Part shown: in pieces, positions 61,151 through 64,000 of the stretch
How the letters are laid out: every line of letters begins with the position of its first letter
How positions within the stretch are numbered: the first letter of the stretch is position 1
NCBI GenBank assembly: GCA_005239435.1
Contig: ML241305.1
Span: 1-64,000 of the forward strand
Direction: 5' to 3'
DNA: 64,000 nt
Source of the DNA: Halorussus salinisoli
GTDB lineage: Archaea; Halobacteriota; Halobacteria; Halobacteriales; Haladaptataceae
Made by a program: the position numbers and the translations under genes
The notes under the pieces: model-generated
Databases searched by the model: none
The model's input: the letters and a program-made list of their open reading frames with translations, nothing else
What the model was told of the DNA's origin: nothing

Positions 61151-61665
61151 TATTCTTCACCACCCTCTTCTTCGGCCTCCGCGGCCTGTTCTTCCTTGAT
61201 CTCCTCGACGTTGACGCCGATGGTGCCCTCGGTACGGCCCGTCGAACGGGTCCGCTGACCGCGCACCTTCTGACCGCGCTTGTGGCGGACGCCCTTGTAC
61301 GAGTCGATCATCTTCATCCGGTTGATGTCCTGCCGACGGGTCATGTTCAGGTCGTTGCCCGTCTGGTGGGTCGTCTCTCCGGAGAAGTACTCGTTGCGGT
61401 GGTTTGCGAGCCATTCAGGGACCTCGTTGGCGAAGTTCTCGACGGCCTCGACGACGGTATCGATCTCGTCGTCTTCGAGGCGTCCGAACGTCGCCGTGCG
61501 ATCTACGCCGGTCTTGTCGGCGATGATTCGCGCCGCTCGGCGACCGATCCCGTTCAACTCGGTCAGGGATCGTTCGACGGACTTCGTCCCATCGAGGTCG
61601 GTCTGTCCGATGCGGACGAAGTATCGGAGGTCCTCGTCTTCCTCCTGTGGTTCTTCCGTACTCAT
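61150..61665 (-). CDS. rpsM: Ribosomal protein uS13
   Basis: The product is 171 residues. [35 protein letters not shown] and [20 protein letters not shown] identify it. It has an acidic C-terminal extension ([14 protein letters not shown]). Start 61665 gives the normal N-terminus; the 23-codon upstream extension would run through the tRNA-Ser gene. It is the first protein gene of the operon, 18 bases after tRNA-Ser. Confidence 0.97.
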   Translation of the reverse strand: MSTEEPQEEDEDLRYFVRIGQTDLDGTKSVERSLTELNGIGRRAARIIADKTGVDRTATFGRLEDDEIDTVVEAVENFANEVPEWLANHRNEYFSGETTHQTGNDLNMTRRQDINRMKMIDSYKGVRHKRGQKVRGQRTRSTGRTEGTIGVNVEEIKEEQAAEAEEEGGEE

Positions 61666-61683
61666 GGTTTGGATACTGGAAAG

Positions 61684-61768
61684 CGTCGAGGGAGGGATTC
61701 GAACCCTCGAGGCTTGACGCCACAGAGTTAGCAACCCTGCGCCGTGGGCCAGACTAGGCTACCTCGAC
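61684..61768 (-). tRNA. tRNA-Ser (anticodon GCT)
   Basis: This 85-nt class II tRNA has acceptor GTCGAGG paired with CCTCGAC and discriminator G. The anticodon stem CAGGG/CTCTG holds loop TTGCTAA (anticodon GCT), followed by a long variable arm and GGTTCGAATCC in the T-arm. CCA is not encoded. It heads the uS13 operon on the same strand. Confidence 0.95.
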
Positions 61769-61946
61769 ACGCTTGCATTCACTGTCGCCCTCTCGGACTC
61801 GGGACCCGACGCCCCTACAGGTTTGCAAGTGAACGTACCGGCGGCGGGTATATAAATACAACGAAACGCTCCACTCTCGTGGTACCGTCTCACCCTTCCG
61901 AAGTCCCCGAGTTTGGATCCCCCTCCGACTACTCGGTTCCCCAATT

Positions 61947-62255
61947 TCAGTCGTCTTCGTCGCCACCCACCTCGACTTCTCGGACCTCCCCGAGTTCTTC
62001 CCACCCCTCTACGTCGTCGGCAGCGTTGGTGTAGCGAACCGTCAACTCGGTCCACCCGTCGTCGTACTTCGCCGAGAGTTCGTACCGCTCGGTGCTTCCG
62101 CCCTCGGGCCGGACTTCGACCCGGAGCGACTCCTCGGGCACGTAGTCGATGGGGCTTGCAGGCCCCTCGAAGGTGGTCCCGTCCGAGAGAGTGACCTCTA
62201 CGTGGTCGTTCTGTTCTGCATCTCCGAGACGCTCGATCAGTTCGGTCTGACTCAC
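61947..62255 (-). CDS. Conserved hypothetical protein
   Basis: This is a 102-residue very acidic soluble protein. It opens with SQTELIERLGDAEQNDHVEV and then a strand-rich part (TLSDGTTFEGPASPIDYVPE, LRVEVRPEGGSTERYELSAK) that resembles a small beta-barrel of Sm/SH3-like type, ending in VGGDEDD. The start at 62255 has a normal composition. No family or function is recognised with confidence. Confidence 0.72.
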   Translation of the reverse strand: MSQTELIERLGDAEQNDHVEVTLSDGTTFEGPASPIDYVPEESLRVEVRPEGGSTERYELSAKYDDGWTELTVRYTNAADDVEGWEELGEVREVEVGGDEDD

Positions 62256-62449
62256 AGGTCGGCCTTCACCGGAGTCCGGGTTAAGCGTGCGGGCCAGTCC
62301 GATTCGGTCGCCACCGTTCGCTCCTCGACTCGGTCGGCTGTCGTCGGGAGCGTAGTCTAACCTTTCGGCCCGAGTAACTAGTCCTTCACTGACCTGACCC
62401 CCTCGTCTAACGACCGGAGACCGTAGCCAACCCCGGGCACCCCGAGCCG

Positions 62450-62878
62450 CTACTTCAGTCGCTCCTGGAGGAACGACGGGTGGGCCGCAGTCACGCCGTC
62501 GATATCCAGAATCTTCTCGCTGATGACCTCGCCCACGGCGTCGCCGTCCGCGGCGCGGACTTCGGCCATGAGCATGTGGTCGCCCGACGACGAGTAGAGG
62601 GTCTCGACCTCGTCCAGTTGCTTGAGGTCGCGGGTCGCTTCGACGTATTGCTCGCTGGCCACGTCGACACCGACCAGCGCGATAGACTTGCTAGAGAGCT
62701 TCTTCGGGTCAATTTCGGCAGTATACCCCACGATGACCCCCTCGTCTTCTAACTTTTCGATGTACTTACGGACCGTGGGCTTCGAGACGTTCGCCCGTTC
62801 GGCAATCTCGGCGTAGGACGCCTGGGCGTCCTCCTCTAGAACTGATAGAATTCTATCTTCTGTTGACTGGGCACTCAT
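62450..62878 (-). CDS. Lrp/AsnC family transcriptional regulator
   Basis: The product is 142 residues. An N-terminal winged helix (DRILSVLEEDAQASYAEIAE, RANVSKPTVRKYIEKLEDEG) is followed by the ligand-binding RAM domain (IALVGVDVASEQYVEATRDL to AAHPSFLQERLK). It acts as an oligomer that senses amino acids or other small ligands. Start 62878 lies about 28 bases after a TATTTTT box. It is monocistronic and divergent from a lipoprotein gene, so it may control itself and that neighbour. Confidence 0.92.
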   Translation of the reverse strand: MSAQSTEDRILSVLEEDAQASYAEIAERANVSKPTVRKYIEKLEDEGVIVGYTAEIDPKKLSSKSIALVGVDVASEQYVEATRDLKQLDEVETLYSSSGDHMLMAEVRAADGDAVGEVISEKILDIDGVTAAHPSFLQERLK

Positions 62879-62902
62879 TGACAGAGTATTTCGGATACGG
62901 GA

Positions 62903-62909
62903 AAAAATA
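62903..62909 (-). promoter_or_regulatory. TATA-like box of the Lrp-family gene
   Basis: TATTTTT on the minus strand about 28 bases before ATG 62878 is consistent with a leaderless transcript. Confidence 0.6.
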
Positions 62910-63088
62910 CCTTGCGAATAGGAAAAGAGTCTAAATGCCGACCGAATCCGGTTTCGCGCCGTTCGGCCGGGCATAACCAGACCGAGAAACGAGGGAACGA
63001 CTCGTTACGCTCGCCGAACGAACGGAACCCGTCGAACGATGCGGGACGGCCGCTGGTCTTTTCGGATTCCTACGGTCTACGCGGTGGC

Positions 63089-63328
63089 ATGGTACGACGT
63101 TCGCGCCGACGATTCCTACAGATTTCGCTCGCCGGAGTCACCACCGTTCTCGCCGGGTGTGGAATACCCGGCGGGGATGAAGAAGGCGGAGGTGAAGAGG
63201 GCGGAGGCGAAGAAGGCGGAGGCGAAGAAGGCGGAGGCGAAGAGGGTGGAGAAGAGGGCGGCGGTGAGGAAGAGGAAGACAGCAGGGCCGCGCCCACGGG
63301 CCCCAGCAGGCAGGGGTCCGACGAGTAA
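63089..63328 (+). CDS. Small Tat lipoprotein with GGGEE repeats
   Basis: The product is 79 residues. A Tat-type signal (RSRRRFLQISLAG, 4-16) and a lipobox VLAGC (C24) are followed almost only by repeats of G-G-G-E-E and then DSRAAPTGPSRQGSDE. No folded domain is present, so it may be a truncated relative of a Tat lipoprotein (the downstream domain lost) or a genuine acidic surface tether. The start at 63089 is directly before the signal peptide. The repeat DNA is described separately. Confidence 0.6.
   Translation: MVRRSRRRFLQISLAGVTTVLAGCGIPGGDEEGGGEEGGGEEGGGEEGGGEEGGEEGGGEEEEDSRAAPTGPSRQGSDE
63177..63275 (+). repeat. 15-bp minisatellite encoding GGGEE
   Basis: About six units of a 15-base motif (GGCGGAGGCGAAGAA with G/A variation) lie in frame within the small lipoprotein gene. 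It is prone to slippage, and unit number should vary between strains. Confidence 0.75.
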
Positions 63329-63384
63329 CGCCGTAGCTGTCGGACGGAAAATAGAAAGAAAACGACGGGGTTGACGAACTCGGT

Positions 63385-64000
63385 TTACTTGTGGCGGTCG
63401 AGCAGGTCGTAGCTACGCTCCCACTCGTAGTCCTCGTCGAAGTACCGCTCGGCCAGCGGTTCCTCGGGCATGTCGCCCGTGGCCTGCTTTTCCTGCTGGT
63501 AGGACGGCCGGTCTTCGTCGTGGTAGAAGCGACCCGTGAGAACTTCGCCCTCGTAGAGGGCGTTCTCGGCCTTCTGCATCATCTCCGACGCTTCGCTGCG
63601 GTCGGTGATGTCGAAGTCGTAGTCGTCGCTGTCCTGCACGTCGATGTACGGGACGTACTGCTTGGCGTCCTTGTTCCACGTCGGGCACTGAGTCAGGAAG
63701 TCCACGTGGGCGAAGCCGTCGTGTTCCATCGCCTCCGTGAGGATCTCCTTGGCCTGGTTCGGGTTGACCGCCGCGGTCCGGGCGATGTAGGACGCACCGG
63801 AGGTCAGTGCCAGCGACAGCGGTCGGATGGGCTGTTTGGCGCTCCCGTGGGGCTGGGTCTTCGACTTGTGACCCTTCGGACTGGTCGGGGAAGTCTGACC
63901 CTTCGTCAGCCCGAAGATTTCGTTGTCGAAGACGATGTAGGTCATGTCGTGGTTCTCGCGGGCGGTGTGCATGAAGTGGTTCCCACCGATGCCGTAGCCG
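63385..64000 (-). CDS. 2-oxoacid:ferredoxin oxidoreductase, beta subunit (partial)
   Basis: The gene runs off the right edge; about 205 C-terminal codons are visible. GYGIGGNHFMHTARE, then TYIVFDNEIFGLTKGQTSPT, is the end of the thiamine-diphosphate site. ASYIARTAAVNPNQAKEILT and VDFLTQCPTWNKDAK follow, as in the haloarchaeal pyruvate and 2-oxoglutarate:ferredoxin oxidoreductases (PorB/KorB). The enzyme decarboxylates a 2-oxoacid to its acyl-CoA and reduces ferredoxin. The long acidic tail after residue 110 of the fragment is normal in haloarchaea. The substrate cannot be decided without the alpha subunit. Confidence 0.9.
   Translation of the reverse strand, partial: GYGIGGNHFMHTARENHDMTYIVFDNEIFGLTKGQTSPTSPKGHKSKTQPHGSAKQPIRPLSLALTSGASYIARTAAVNPNQAKEILTEAMEHDGFAHVDFLTQCPTWNKDAKQYVPYIDVQDSDDYDFDITDRSEASEMMQKAENALYEGEVLTGRFYHDEDRPSYQQEKQATGDMPEEPLAERYFDEDYEWERSYDLLDRHK

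Noticed and set aside
63177..63275. Possible CRISPR-like array
   Set aside because: The regular 15-base repeats have no spacers and are in frame within a lipoprotein gene, so this is a coding minisatellite.

Overview
The window is a GC-rich stretch of a haloarchaeal (class Halobacteria) main chromosome. The evidence is strongly acidic proteins, twin-arginine signal peptides on most secreted proteins, halocyanins in place of cytochrome c, many apparently leaderless genes with a TATA-like box about 26-32 bases before the start codon, archaeal ribosomal and RNA polymerase subunits, and a phosphomevalonate decarboxylase. The genus cannot be fixed from the sequence alone. No insertion sequence, prophage, CRISPR array or conjugative element was seen.

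Layout. (a) 1-9.4 kb: the tail of an acetyl-CoA synthetase, an acyl-CoA ligase, a complete LivJ-H-M-G-F type ABC importer with tightly overlapping genes, a thioredoxin-fold gene overlapping livF, and a START/SRPBCC protein. (b) 9.4-18.4 kb: a membrane-anchored halocyanin, an M42 aminopeptidase, a polyprenyl-type glycosyltransferase, a DUF354 protein, a secreted beta-helix protein and small conserved proteins. (c) 18.7-23.1 kb: cytochrome oxidase subunit I flanked by small membrane proteins of the haloarchaeal cox neighbourhood, and an NmrA-type reductase. (d) 23.3-29.7 kb: housekeeping genes including a universal stress protein, an NDH-2-like flavoprotein, phosphomevalonate decarboxylase and endonuclease III. 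(e) 29.7-36.7 kb: a halocyanin/Rieske/split cytochrome b operon with several small membrane partners, then an NAD-kinase-like protein. (f) 37.4-53.4 kb: an M28 peptidase, an orphan E1-alpha, oxidase subunits III and II, a CtaA-CtaB fusion, an ABC exporter, a DUF420 protein and secreted proteins. (g) 54.0-55.5 kb: methylmalonyl-CoA mutase small subunit plus MeaB. (h) 55.6-61.8 kb: the archaeal information-processing operon uS13-uS4-uS11-RpoD-tRNA-Leu-eL18-uL13-uS9-RpoN-RpoK-enolase-uS2, headed by tRNA-Ser. (i) 62-64 kb: an Lrp regulator, a small lipoprotein and the tail of a 2-oxoacid:ferredoxin oxidoreductase beta subunit.

How it fits together. About half of the window serves one aerobic respiratory chain. 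An NDH-2-like enzyme could feed menaquinone. A b6f-like complex (Rieske, four-helix cytochrome b, subunit IV) would oxidise it. Membrane-tethered halocyanins replace cytochrome c/c1, and an aa3-type oxidase, whose subunits sit in three separate places, takes the electrons. CtaA-CtaB and DUF420 provide heme and assembly functions. The copper domains of the two halocyanins share a 224-base perfect identity in inverted orientation 21 kb apart, which points to recent gene conversion.

Other points of note are a subtilisin-like protein that has lost its predicted catalytic aspartate through one codon, an NAD-kinase-like protein without the GGDG motif, a PH/SHOCT-type gene cut by an in-frame TGA, a 28-residue membrane ORF, and at least two families of dispersed intergenic repeats. 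I did not find a clear defence or mobile system. The least described unit is the set of small membrane proteins co-transcribed with the halocyanin/bc operon.
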